In this document: positions 22,807-33,599 of the stretch, piece after piece | How the letters are laid out: each line of letters starts with the position of its first letter | Numbering within the stretch: the first letter of the stretch is position 1 | Source of the DNA: Dictyophora rubrovolvata | Taxonomy: Eukaryota > Basidiomycota > Agaricomycetes > Phallales > Phallaceae | Assembly: GCA_029959195.1 (NCBI GenBank) | Contig: CP114117.1 | Coordinates: 310,001 to 374,000 of the forward strand | Direction: 5' to 3' | Length of the DNA stretch: 64,000 nt | Made by a program: the position numbers and the translations under genes | The notes under the pieces: generated by a model | The model's input: only the letters and a program-made list of their open reading frames with translations | Told to the model about the DNA's origin: nothing | Databases searched by the model: none

Positions 22807-25800
22807 CTATACTCGATTGCGGCCTGACCTTTCCCTTGGATTTCTCACAGCCTTGCATCGCGCTCTTGTCTTTGGTTCGTTGAAGGATCCGTATGGGTTT
22901 TTGAACCGCTTCGTGTTGTTGACAAACTCGAATAGGAACTTCATTGCCTTGGGACTTGCTAAGAGTGTCTTCTTCGGAATGATGTGCTGGCAATAGTGTT
23001 GCTGCATTTTGAGCCGGTGTATGTCGTACCTCGGGCATTTCATGAGGTAGTGTGTAACGTCTTCTCTCTCCATTTCGCATGCCCTGCACAGTGGTGACTC
23101 CGCTTCTCCTATTTTGTGTAGGAAGTGGTTCAGCGGTATGTGTCCTGTTCTCAGCTGTATTAGTATTGAAGTGTTACGATGTGGGAACTTATTTGTCAGT
23201 TTAAGGAAGCCCTTGCCTGGTAATGCGCTGTCTATCTCTCTCATGCGCTCGTATCTTGGAGAGCTCTCCCATCTTGCTACCGCCTGTTCCTTGAGGCTTG
23301 TTTCTCTGGCCTGCCTTGCAGCTGATCGGCTGGTTGGGAGCTCTTCTATCTGGGTGAGGTGGTCGCTGTTTAGATCGCCTTCAGTGATCGACGTGGCCGC
23401 TTCTTTGTCTGCTTCCTCGTTTCCCTTGATCTCTTCGTGTCCTGGTGACCAAATCAGCTTTATCCTCTTCTGGTGCATTTCTTGCAGGGTTTTCATTTGC
23501 CTCTGAATCTGCTTCACCAGATATTGCCCTGGTACTGCTCTCTGTCTTTGGGTCACCTGGATTGCTGCTTGGTTGTCTAGCATTATGTGTACTTGGTTGG
23601 CATCCCAGATACCTTCTGTTATATCTAGTGCCAGTATTATCCCCACTAGCTCTGCCTCGTACACAGTGTGTTCCTCTGCTGTGCCGAGTAGCTTGCGTCT
23701 CACATGTTTTCACCCTCTGCTGTCCCAATATACTGCTGCCGCTCCGACTTTCCCATCTCTGCATGATCCGTCAGAGTATACAATCTGGCTTCCCATATAC
23801 TTATCTATATTTTTCACCGCTTTCTCTCTGTTCCCTTTGATTTCTATTTGGTGAGTGCTTGTCCACTTTGGCCCCCAAATACTTGATCTGATCTTTTCAT
23901 ATGCGCTCGGTTCTATCTCACACCCATGTAAGATGTCGTGCAGTGGGCTTCTGTGCCTCTTCACATATCGTTTTGCCGCTCTCTGAACCTGCTTATGCAA
24001 AACATGTGAGTCTGGGACTGTCGCTAACCTCGTGCCCGCTCTAACTATTACTCTCTCCACTAGTAGATCAAATGGCAGTAGGTTCGCGTGTACATCCAGT
24101 ACATCTGTGGCTGTTGTTCTCAGTGCCCCTGTGATTGCTGTTGCTGCCTCTCTCTGCACCCTGGTGAGTTTTCGCACTATGCCTCTTGCCCCCTTCGTCC
24201 TGCTAACTGTAGGCACCAGGAACACATCTGCTGCATATAGCATTTTGGGTGCCGCTACTGTCTGGTAGAACCTCCTCATGTGCTTGGTAGGTGTTCCCTT
24301 TGTTAGTTTTGTCAGTCTCCTGAATTGGCTTACCCATCCTGTCCCTTTTTGCAGTGCGTAGTTAGCGTGGTCTGTGAACCTCAGTTCTTCGTCCAGCATA
24401 ACTCCTAGGAACTTGTGCTGGCAGGTTGGCTTTATAGTTCTGCCATTAACTTGTATGGACAGGCGTTTGCGTGGCTTTGTTTTCCCTCCTCCGCTTCCAT
24501 CCACCTCTCGTCTCCTAGAAAAGCTCATTAGTGCAAATTTTTCGGTTGCAAATTTGCAATTGTGCTCATCTGCCCATTGACTCGCTCCGTGTGTGCTATC
24601 CATCAGACTTTGGAGGGTGTTCACGGCTTCTTCCAATGTTTTTGCTCTGGCCAGCAATGTGGTATTGTCTGCAAAAATTACCACTTCGACATCTTTCCTG
24701 TCTCTGGCTAAGTCCGCAAGTGCTGCATTGTAAAAGGCAAAGCATGGTCCCAACTCTGGCCTACCCTGGTCTAACCCTATCTTTAGGTCCAGCGGGTCTG
24801 ATTTGTAGTTGTCAAAGGTGAGCACAGTCTTTCTCCCTGTTGTCACTGCTGTTAGCCAGTCTGTGTATTGCCGTGGGACCCCTCTTTTCCTCATGTCATG
24901 TGCTAACCATTCTGGTAGCACACTTGGGAAGGCTGCTTTTATGTCTAGGAATAGTGCTGCTACTTCTTCTCCCCCCCTCCACGTGTTTTTTATAAATGAC
25001 ATAGTATGCTGTAATGCATCTGTTGTTGTACGTCCTGGGTGACATCCAAACTGGGTGGGAGGGAGGATCCCATAGCGGTCTGCAAAGGCGAGTAGATCTT
25101 CTGATACACATGATGACAGCACTTTACCTATTATATCTAGGAGGGCAATCGGTCTGTATGCGTTTGGCTCAGTATAGTCCGGTTTGCCTAGTTTTTGCAT
25201 CACTATAATCTTTGAGTCCTTCCATTCTTGTGAGAAGTATCTTGTGCGGAATGTGGCTCAGAATAGTGGTCCTATGATTGGTACAATCATCTGGGCTGTT
25301 TTCTTTAGAACCACATTTGGTATTCCGTTGTTACCTGGTGCCTTGTGCGGTTTCAGGCGCTCAATTTCCCTATGGATTTGTGCATCTGTTATGTGCTTGA
25401 ATTCAAACTTTTCCACCAGGTACACATAATTTGCTAGTGATTTCTAGTATTCCCCTATATCTGGAAAGAAGGTTCTAAAGAGTAGGTTAGCCTTTTCTTC
25501 ATCCTTTTCTGTGTACATTACTGTTCCGTCTTTGCTTTTTCTCCTCAGTGCCATTGTCTTGCTTGCTGATCTGTCTGTGGGTTCACCTGTCACATATTTA
25601 TGTGCCGTCTACATGGTACATTCATCTAGGTTTGCCAGGAAGCTATCCCAGTGGTCTCGTTTGGTTTCGTGTATCCTCTGTGTGAACTTGTTCTGCTGCC
25701 TTCGCAGTGTCTCGTGGATCAGGTCTTGCGGGTCATGTCGGCGTTTTCTGGCTCGATTTCTGATACGTTTTAGTTCCCTATATAGACCTGTGAGTTCATC

Positions 25801-27744
25801 TGTCCACCATCTCTTTGCGTACCTTGTTATTCGTAACTGAGGAACTATTTCTCTGACTGTGCTCTTTAGGGCTTCTGTTAGCACTGTCATCCTTGCATTG
25901 AATTCCCCTTGTGTTTCGAAGACTTCATGTGTAGATATATCTTCAATCTTTGGTTGGAGGTTTCTCCTGAATTCCTTCCAATCTGTTTCCCTGAAATTGT
26001 AAATTTCCCTGTCTTCTGTTTTTTGCACATGGGTATTGATCCATGTGATGATAGGGAAGTGGTCTGTTTTTGGAGGGGTCTCGTCTTCTACTGTTTTACA
26101 TGTGATCAGATTATCAGTGATGTCCTGTGTTGCGATGATGCGAGTGTGCAGGAGATAAACAGAAGATCTTCAGGGAACCAAATCTGTATTTAGAGTGTAG
26201 AGCGAAATGATATAAGATAATAGCAGTTGAGTATGAGGTTGTTTGATGTTGAAAAGAACAAAATTAAGTGAGCAATGACAGATGAATCAAGAGGTCTCTG
26301 TCTCCTAAGTGTAGCTTCGAAAATCACCAATAAAGTGACTTAGAAACTTATTTTCTCTCTAGAAAATACTGGGGAGTGCAATACTGGTTTATTCTTCGTC
26401 TAAACAACGAGTTTATATACACTTTTACAGTGAAATTTCCAACACTAAATTGGAACTTCTACTTAAGTGTGAATTTGAAGAAGATATAAGAAACATGAAA
26501 ATAAAACAAGGAAAAGACAAATGGAGACGAAGGGAGAGCGTTGCACAATGGAAATTAGAATAAAACAAAACAAAATGTAAGGATATGGAATATAGATCAA
26601 GATGGGAATGCAAGGAAATGAAGAAAAACCGAGAAAAAAGGATTGGGAACAGGAACAAGGACAGCCAAAACAAAATATGATTAATTAAGCCAAGATATTG
26701 TTTAGAGCCAGAGTGTTGGTTCGAACATATTATTTGTAATGTATTAGTCTCGGTGAATAAGCATATAAGAGGTTCCGTGCCTTGTGGAAGCCAAGACAGG
26801 GTGTCTAATTGATAACATGTGGCTCAAGGAGGGAGCTGTGCCAAGGCTATGAAATACCTCAATCGATGGAAAAACTGGCCCGGAAAGTGGTATTTCGACA
26901 TGATTAAATAATAATAAATCCAGTGTATAATTTCCACAGTCGAATTTATAGAAATAATGAGTGTTTGAGTGAAGTTCGAGCAAGAGAAGGTGATGCAGAG
27001 TATGGGGAGAAGAGAAATAATGATTTTCTTAGTACCAATAAAATACACTCATCATGACGTTTTTCCTTCTGGCTTGTTTGCACCCTCAACAGCGAACACA
27101 TTGTCTGGCCTTGTGTAATTACCCGTGTTCATGGCCTTGAGGGTTGGGGTATATCAAGGTAGGATCATCTGTAAACTTAGATTGTCAGTGTGCTCTATTA
27201 ATATCTGGGCCTTATCTAGGTTTTCTTGCATGAACAAGTGAGCATTTCTTAGCTCATTCCATTGGGGGTGGTGTCTGTTGAAGTCTCCAAGCCATATGAT
27301 GTGAGTGCGGCTCCCCCTTGTCTTGTTCATTTCCCTGTTCGTTGCTACTCATGCCTTCTGTAACACCTGTGAATGTGATGTGTCACCATATATATTTATT
27401 ATTAGTATGTTACCCATCTCTGTTTTTACTCGTATTCCCACTGCATCTGGGGATTCTATCTCAATCTAGTCCCACTCTCTGAGCTTGGCACTGACTAGAA
27501 CTGCTGTCCATGATCTTTCCTCACCATCCCTTCTGTGCTTGCTTGTTAGGACCACGTTCCATACTTTTGTTGCCCTGGTATTATTGAATTGATCAAGATA
27601 CGGTTCCTGGATTGCTATTATGTCAGTGTATTTTGAGTTTACAGTGTTGATCATGCTTAGCATGGCATTGTTTGATTTGTTCAAGTTTTGTTGCTGTATT
27701 GTCAGTGTCTTCCTGTTCTGGTTTATCATATTTTCTTCTCTCAT
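22807..27744 (-). pseudogene. LINE ORF2: endonuclease, reverse transcriptase, RNase H
   Basis: From the start MREENMINQNRKTL: endonuclease motifs IIAIQEPYLDQ and HIIWLGDFNRHHPQWNE, the LTR gap 26136-27091, then KTDHFPIITWINT. RT (about 25200-23800): YRPIALLDIIGKVLSS, LFLDIKAAFPSV, and FADNTTLLARAK where YADD/FADD is expected, so a catalytic Asp has become Asn. RNase H: VYSDGSCRDGKVGAAA, YEAELVGIILAL, LDNQAAIQV and WSPGHEEIKGNEEAD, then a Cys-His cluster (CRACEMEREDVTHYLMKC). Frame breaks occur near 23705, 25210-25600 and 27150. The endonuclease reading resumes exactly across the LTR once one GCGA duplicate is removed, giving NVFATQDITDN. Confidence 0.85.
26136..27091 (-). mobile_element. Solo LTR, family A, inside the LINE endonuclease
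   Basis: A 956-bp element. On the minus strand it starts TGTTGAGGGTGCAAACAAGC and ends CACTCGCATCA. A perfect 4-bp target duplication GCGA flanks it (26132-26135 and 27092-27095). Removing it restores the LINE reading frame. A TATATAA box on the minus strand (about 26410) and an AATAAA-type signal just after it fit U3/R positions, which sets the orientation. It carries no internal genes, so recombination between LTRs is the likely origin. The window-start copy is almost identical, hence young. Confidence 0.9.
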
Positions 27745-29840
27745 TTGTTATCTTCCCCTCTCCCTTTCTTGTCTTCCTCTCTTGTGCTACATCTCGCGTA
27801 TCCAAACTTTTCTAGGGTGGCTTGTGTGTAGGGTCCCCTTGCTGCTTTCTTCTTCGGCACTGTGCTCCAACCCCCTTCTCCTTCCTCTCCTAACTCCCCC
27901 TCTTCTATCTCCATTCCATTTTCAATTCTGTCCCCCTCTTCCTCTTCTTGTACTTCTGCTGGTTCCTGTGCAAAGTTTCTATTAGTTGCTGCAGTTTCTT
28001 CTCCCCTTACCATATATACTGGGTCTGTTTCGTGCGTCCACTCTTCGTCTGTCCTAAAGTATCTGTACTGATTTTCTTTATTTTTCCGCATGATTTTTTC
28101 CATCTCCCTTCTGTATGTTGGGCAGTCTGGATTCCATGCTGTGTGTCCTGTTGCGTTGCAACTTACACATTTGTATTCCTCTTCCTCTTTTGCTGTGCAT
28201 TGGTTGCGTTCATGTGTTCCCGCACATGTGGGGCACCTTGCTTGATCTCTACTGTAGGGACATTTAGCAGCTGTGTGTCTGTACCTTTGGCAGTGGTAGC
28301 ATCTCATTGGGCCATTGATTGCTTTATGTCCCTGTACCCTTCTTCCTTGTATTATTATTCCTTCCCTAATTGCTTTGTTTGCCGCTTGTAGGGTAGAGAA
28401 TTTTGCCATTAGCATTGCTACTCGCTGGTCTTCCCTTTGGTTCTGGATTGCCTTGACTCAAGATGTTGCTAATAGATTTCCTTTCTTGAGCCCCGAGTTC
28501 TCCTCAATTCGTTGGCATTCCCATTCACTGTTGATGTCGTGAGTTACAGGTACGAATGATAATCTCACTGTGTGTGCTCTATCCTTGATTGTCACTGCTG
28601 GTCCAAATGCCCTGCAGAAGTCTTCTTTTTGGCTTCTTATTGCTTCTGCTGCTTCGTTGTTGTTGGTTTCCAGGAGCAGGCCACCATTTCATAGTTTTCT
28701 TGCACTTATGATTTTGTGATTCTTTCCGTTCATTTCTATTTTTGCGATCTCGATTGTTTCATTTGCCTTTGCTACCAGCTGGATCTCTGTCAGTGCCGAG
28801 AGGGTATCTATTGATGTACCTTCATCCTGATCTATTAATATCTGTCTTCTTTTGATCTCTGCACTTGTTGCTTTGTTGAGGACCGGAATGGCTTACACGG
28901 AGATCATGTGGAAATAGACTAATTAGCAATGGCGCGTTTGGTCAGCATTTGACTATATTGCAATTAGTATTTGATTCGTATTGAGTGCAGTTTCTCGCCT
29001 TTCCTTCATACTTATTAGACACTTAAGTCCCTCGTTCCTGCTTACTCATAAACCATGTATATAATAACCAATAGTTAAATAAAAATATCATCAGAGAGAG
29101 AGTTTCCCCCCATTTTTCGCAACTTTTCCCTCAGTTTGAGTCTTAAGAAATATATCTTCTATCCATGGATTATATTATACAATTCTCTCTATCTATCTAA
29201 AAATCCCTTATTTTCCCTTGACACACATAAACACTGGTTCCCTGGATCTCTGCATACTCCTGAGCAGCGCATATCAGCTTGCTGCGCTTCTTTTCCTCTT
29301 TTTGTCTTGTTCGCATAGGTCGGTTGTGCTCGTTCCATCCCCATTGTCCTCTCGCCCTCTTTCATTTCTTTGAGATCTTGTCTCATTAATTCTAGGTCTG
29401 TTTTCATAGGAGTTAGTATGTCTTTTATTACCTCTTCAACCCTTTTGTTTTGGACTGTGTTGTTTAGTTGTCTCATGAGTATAGCGACTGTCCTTGCCCC
29501 TTCTTGCACCAATCTTAGGTCCAATGTGGCTGAAAAAAGCATTAGTGCATAACTTAGGGTTTCTAGGTTTACCTCCATTGTGTCTTCAAAATATAGCTGA
29601 TACGTTAGATAGCTCAGTGCGTCATTGTTATCTTTCATATTTTCCTGCATTTCTTTCAGAGTGTCCCATTCTGGGCGCATAAGTTTTTCTATTTCTTTGG
29701 ACATCGTTTGCAACTGTGCCTTCTGCGCTCACTTACTTGTGGATGCCATGTCATCCTTTTCTGACTGGGATGTCGACATCTCACTTGTCGGTCCAGAAAT
29801 TGCTTTTCTTTTTTTGTTTTGTACTACCGGTGGTCCACCC
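27741..29840 (-). pseudogene. LINE ORF1 (nucleic-acid-binding, CCHC knuckles), interrupted by an LTR
   Basis: The N-terminal part (29713-29270) is helical (EIEKLMRPEWDTLKEMQENM and on). After the LTR gap it resumes with TSAEIKRRQILIDQ, an RNA-binding-like middle region, then three zinc knuckles: CYHCQRYRHTAAKC, CPTCAGTHERNQC and CVSCNATGHTAWNPDC (about 28170-28300). An acidic stretch and FGYARCSTREEDKK precede the stop. The stop overlaps the ORF2 start as ATGA (27744-27741). In-frame stops occur in the middle region and near the 5' end (about 29740). Confidence 0.8.
28874..29266 (+). mobile_element. Probable solo LTR, related to family A, inside LINE ORF1
   Basis: The segment breaks LINE ORF1 and has LTR-like ends (TGTTGAGGACCGG ... 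CTCCTGAGCA). Its right end, with GGTTCCCTG then ATCT and CTCCTG, resembles the end of family A (GGTTCCCTGAAGATC ... CTCCTG). About 393 bp. I see no target-site duplication, so the exact ends may be off by a few bases. Confidence 0.5.
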
Positions 29841-29996
29841 TGACCTATTTGTGCTACTTTTGGAGGAATTTTGAGTTATATAGGTTTTGGAAAGGAAATT
29901 TTTTGGTAGGGTAGGAATAGATGATGGTGGCAAGAGCGTGAGAAGTCCTCCTGGTGTGTGTATGTAACTATATACACTGTGACTGTAACTCAACAA

Positions 29997-31106
29997 GATT
30001 CGTCCTAAAGATTCTCTGGTCAGGAATATTCAAGTTTTAGACTGGATGATGTATGACAGCTATGCGCAAAAAGCACACAGATTAAAAAAGTCAGATGAAA
30101 ACTTGACAAAACAAACCACACTTTATATAAATGCAAGAAGAGCACGTTCACTTCTAATTGCCTTTGTGATAGGGACACCAATTTGCTGATGTCATTGTAT
30201 TTTCTTCTGTAGCCTTCTGTAAGGGTCAGCTTACCAGCACTGTGGAAAAAACTGTCACAGAAAATTCACTGGAACTAGTGATAAAACCAGACATCCGGTG
30301 AATTCGGCATGGTTTCCCCATTCCCAGAAGTACTGGTTTTGGCCATTGAAATTATCATGGGTTCAAAACCCATCCAAAAAGAACAGAATGTCCAATGATT
30401 GAAATAGTGGGTGTTTCCATCACTTATTTTAATGGAGATGTTATGTATTTCAGGCCGGACTTGACCAATAGATCCATGTTGGCTTCAGTCCACTGTTGTT
30501 GATAATGGTAAGCTCAACTGTTTTTCAATGAGCCAGGCCCATAATTTTTATACGGGTTGTCCCAGATATTAATGGTTAAATATACCAGTTGCTTTACAAT
30601 GGAATACGACTGCAAGCAGTTCCGTTCTAAACCCAAATTATCGACACCAAGAGCTAATTATATAAGTTTCAAGAAAGGTATATAAACCTGAACTTGTAAA
30701 AAAAACCTAAGTCCCTTCTTTCACTCCCTCTCCATCTTCCTCCTTTCCAGTCTCTCGTGTTGCTGCCGGCTCTTCAAGCTTCAAGTTCCAGCTCCCACTC
30801 AAAAGGTATGCATAGAACCTTTCTCCTTGATTAATCTCTCTGACACTCATAGTTGACCCAGAATCACCAGAATCTATGTTTCAGTAGGCCGGACTTAGTG
30901 TGGAAGTTAGAAATTGGTGAGTATGTTTGATTTATCCACCCGCAGTGTTGATCACTCAGTACATATATAAATTTTTTTACAAAATACAATTGTACTTATA
31001 TTATTTACCCATAATAAATAAATAAATTGCATAATTATTAATTAATAAGTGAATAAGGAAGACAACCAGTCTAGTGTGAATACCAGTTTCGATATATTGT
31101 AAACTC
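29997..31106. other. Mobile-element block spacer, no gene; promoter-like box
   Basis: No coding sequence recognised. A TATATAAACCTG box near 30680 followed by a CT-rich leader repeats the pattern seen near 5225. A 15-nt sequence at 30238-30252 (CACTGTGGAAAAAAC) is the reverse complement of 31684-31698. Confidence 0.35.
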
Positions 31107-31111
31107 CACAC

Positions 31112-31516
31112 TGTCAGGGCTACTCACTCAGACTAGAGGGAGGGGATCCTAAGCAAATATATTTTGGGAAAGATACTAACTCACCTAGAGGGAGGGGATC
31201 CTAAGAGAACAAACTTAGGGATCCCTCCTCTAGGGCTACTAACTATATACTATGAAAAATGGCGAAGGCCACACGTGGCCTTTGATTCATGGACTGGGTG
31301 TGGATACGCGCCGGTCCCGGATCTTTAGCCGGGGCCTAGGCCATGGCTCTGATGGGAATGGGTGCTCAGCGCCCGTTGAAGGGAAAATGGGAATACGGAA
31401 GGAGAGGGAAATGCAAGAGATGGGATAGAATACGAGAAATATGGAAATAAATAAAATAGACCAGAACCAAAGATAAACATAGGAAAATAAGGGGACAATG
31501 CTAGCGTACCCTGACA
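31112..31516 (+). mobile_element. Solo LTR, family B, copy 2
   Basis: 405 bp, TGTCAGGGCTAC ... GCGTACCCTGACA, flanked by a perfect 5-bp target duplication CACAC (31107-31111 and 31517-31521). Same family as 21334-21740. It carries no internal genes. Confidence 0.85.
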
Positions 31517-31827
31517 CACACAACAGAAACTAGAATTTCCAATAGAAGTAACTGTATTTTCCAAACAAAAAACACTGGGAAACGAGTGAAGAACCACTAA
31601 TATTTTTGTGGGACTTGCCATTGAACTCATAGTGGGAGTACCATTGACAATTTCTATGGTAATCCCGGATTATTTTCCGTGCGGTTTTTTCCACAGTGTC
31701 ATAGTATCGTTTTTGGCCAAAAGCATGACCGCACGACAGATGACTATGACTAGAATTCAATATGGCCCATGTGGTTATAAGACATACTTCTGGCTGTATT
31801 GTGCCAAGATACGTTGATCCGAGTCGG

Positions 31828-32475
31828 TGTCACGCTCCACATGCCCCAGAGTCCAAACCCGGACTATTCTGAATCCTGTACTACATACCCCATATTTCCC
31901 CTTAACTCTGAGACCCATACTCCATCCATACTCCATATCAGACACCTTCTTTAAGGGGATGTGTATTCCGGTTGCTTAGTAATAAGGTACCTGGTTGTCA
32001 CCTTGGCTTGCACTAGTCAATTCCCACTTTCCCTTATTTGTCATTATCCCCATTTACATAGTTCCGCTCCCTCCTGTATTTAAACCCCAGCTCCCTCAGC
32101 TGTGGATCCTCAGTCTGAATATAATCAGTTTAATCAGTTACTCTCTTATCTCTAGTCCATCTCATACTCTTAACCCATATTGCGTAGTTGGCTCAGACTT
32201 AACGTTCGAGTCAACTCGTACTTGTCGTTCACGTCATCTTCGACGACGTGGACTTGCACTCTGTCATTGTATCACATGTCATCGGACTTGTATGTACTTG
32301 CATACTTCCTTGTATTCCGAAATCGAGGGATATCATAAGCTGGGTGAGTGGGCACAACATATAAGTTGAAGCCAAGTCCCTCACCCCGTACTTCAGTACT
32401 CCGTCTCCCGTAATCCCCAGTGGCCCGGACTACTTCGGAACTATCTGGAATAACCTTGGGCCACCGTACATAACA
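31828..32475 (+). mobile_element. Probable solo LTR of a third family (Gypsy-like)
   Basis: A 648-bp stretch from TGTCACGCTCCAC to CCGTACATAACA (TG...CA), flanked by GTCGG (31823-31827) and GTTGG (32476-32480), a target duplication with one change. A TATTTAAACCCC box at about 32075 and a leader rich in CTCTTATCTC fit an LTR promoter. No second copy is present here, so the call rests on end structure. Confidence 0.5.
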
Positions 32476-33170
32476 GTTGGTCCAGGTAATATGCAGGTAC
32501 TACCAATATGAGTTTGATGGTCTTTTGAGTCAATTACACTGTTGGTCACCTTTGTCACCATTGAACTGAACTCTGTAAATTGACCAATTTGGACAGATTA
32601 ATATGACTTTATTGGTAATTCAGATTAGTCATACATATTCCCCACATGGGATTGGGACAGATTGGGCATGCGACAATGTGGGAATACTTTTATGAGAGCA
32701 CTTCTTAAGGCACTATTATGACTCTAAATCTTAACATGCTTCCCGAAAGTGCCAAAGACAGTAAACAAGTTGAACATCTTGGTATGGCCTGTTTGATTAA
32801 GGGTGGATCATGTGAGAACATATCAGAAAAATTGCAAAAGAAAGTTTATGTCATTTGGGCCAGGTTTCTGAAATATTCCTTTTTGGTAGGGCAAGATCAC
32901 AAAGTAATGACTGGTTCTGACTCTTCCAAGACTCAAGCACGGTTGTCATAATTGATATAGCAATGGAGCCCATCCTTAAAAATTTGTCTAAGCCTGGAGG
33001 TTAATTCCTGAAAATAGAGAGAATATGTGTGGAAAATGAATTATCTATGACATGGGTGCCAGTGAAGATGAGATGTTGAAGATAGACAGCACCACTAAGT
33101 GTGAGTGCTTGTGTAGATAGTTTTAGCTTAGTCACACACTCGCCTAAAGGTTCAAGGCTTCGCCTTGAAC
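32476..33170. other. No gene recognised
   Basis: An open stretch at 32718-32951 (78 codons) has no motif I recognise. The rest is AT-rich, without repeats that I can place. Confidence 0.3.
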
Positions 33171-33174
33171 TCTT

Positions 33175-33344
33175 TAGCTATATTCTGCTGCTCATAATAT
33201 AAGCTATATTCTGCTGCTCATAATATAAGCTATATTCTGCTGCTCATAATATAAGCTATATTCTGCTGCTCATAATATAAGCTATATTCTGCTGCTCATA
33301 ATATAAGCTATATTCTGCTGCTCATAATATAAGCTATATTACCC
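33175..33344. repeat. 26-bp minisatellite, six copies
   Basis: The unit contains CTATATTCTGCTGCTCATAA, repeated at exactly 26-bp spacing (core CTGCTG at 33185, 33211, 33237, 33263, 33289 and 33315) with almost no variation. There are no unique spacers, so this is not a CRISPR array. The homogeneity suggests recent expansion. Confidence 0.9.
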
Positions 33345-33599
33345 TAGCTGTTGTTATGAGATGATCAAGTAAAAAATGGCATTATGATTACAATCTCAAA
33401 ATATTTGCATTGTTTCAAAAATTCCTTGTAAGTCGAAAATATGATGGATGCTGGTGCAATGCGACTTGACCCAGGCTCAACCTAACCAGAACCCGGCAAT
33501 GTGAAGTTCGCTGTGTTCAATTGACGATGAGTCAGCACTCGGCAATCACCATTTAAAATCTAATGAATTACTTTTTGTTTCTCTTTATATACCATGTAA

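Larger units (their letters stand above)
22540..29996 (-). mobile_element. Tad-like non-LTR retrotransposon (LINE), decayed, with two nested LTR insertions
   Basis: Read on the minus strand: a 5' region near 29.8-30.0 kb, ORF1 with CCHC knuckles, ORF2 with APE-type endonuclease, reverse transcriptase and RNase H, and a 3' untranslated end near 22.5-22.8 kb that includes a CA/GT microsatellite (about 22612-22642). Without the insertions at 26136-27091 and 28874-29266 it is about 6.1 kb, right for a full-length element. RNase H downstream of the RT and three zinc knuckles in ORF1 fit the Tad1 clade of fungal LINEs. Stops and frame breaks in both ORFs make it inactive. The exact ends are uncertain because I see no clear poly-A or target duplication. 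Confidence 0.85.

Noticed and set aside
23114-25840. Many plus-strand ORFs opposite the LINE
   Set aside because: They are antisense readings of LINE ORF2, which itself shows clear RT and RNase H motifs.
33175-33344. CRISPR-like array
   Set aside because: The units are contiguous with no unique spacers, and the DNA is eukaryotic; it is a minisatellite.
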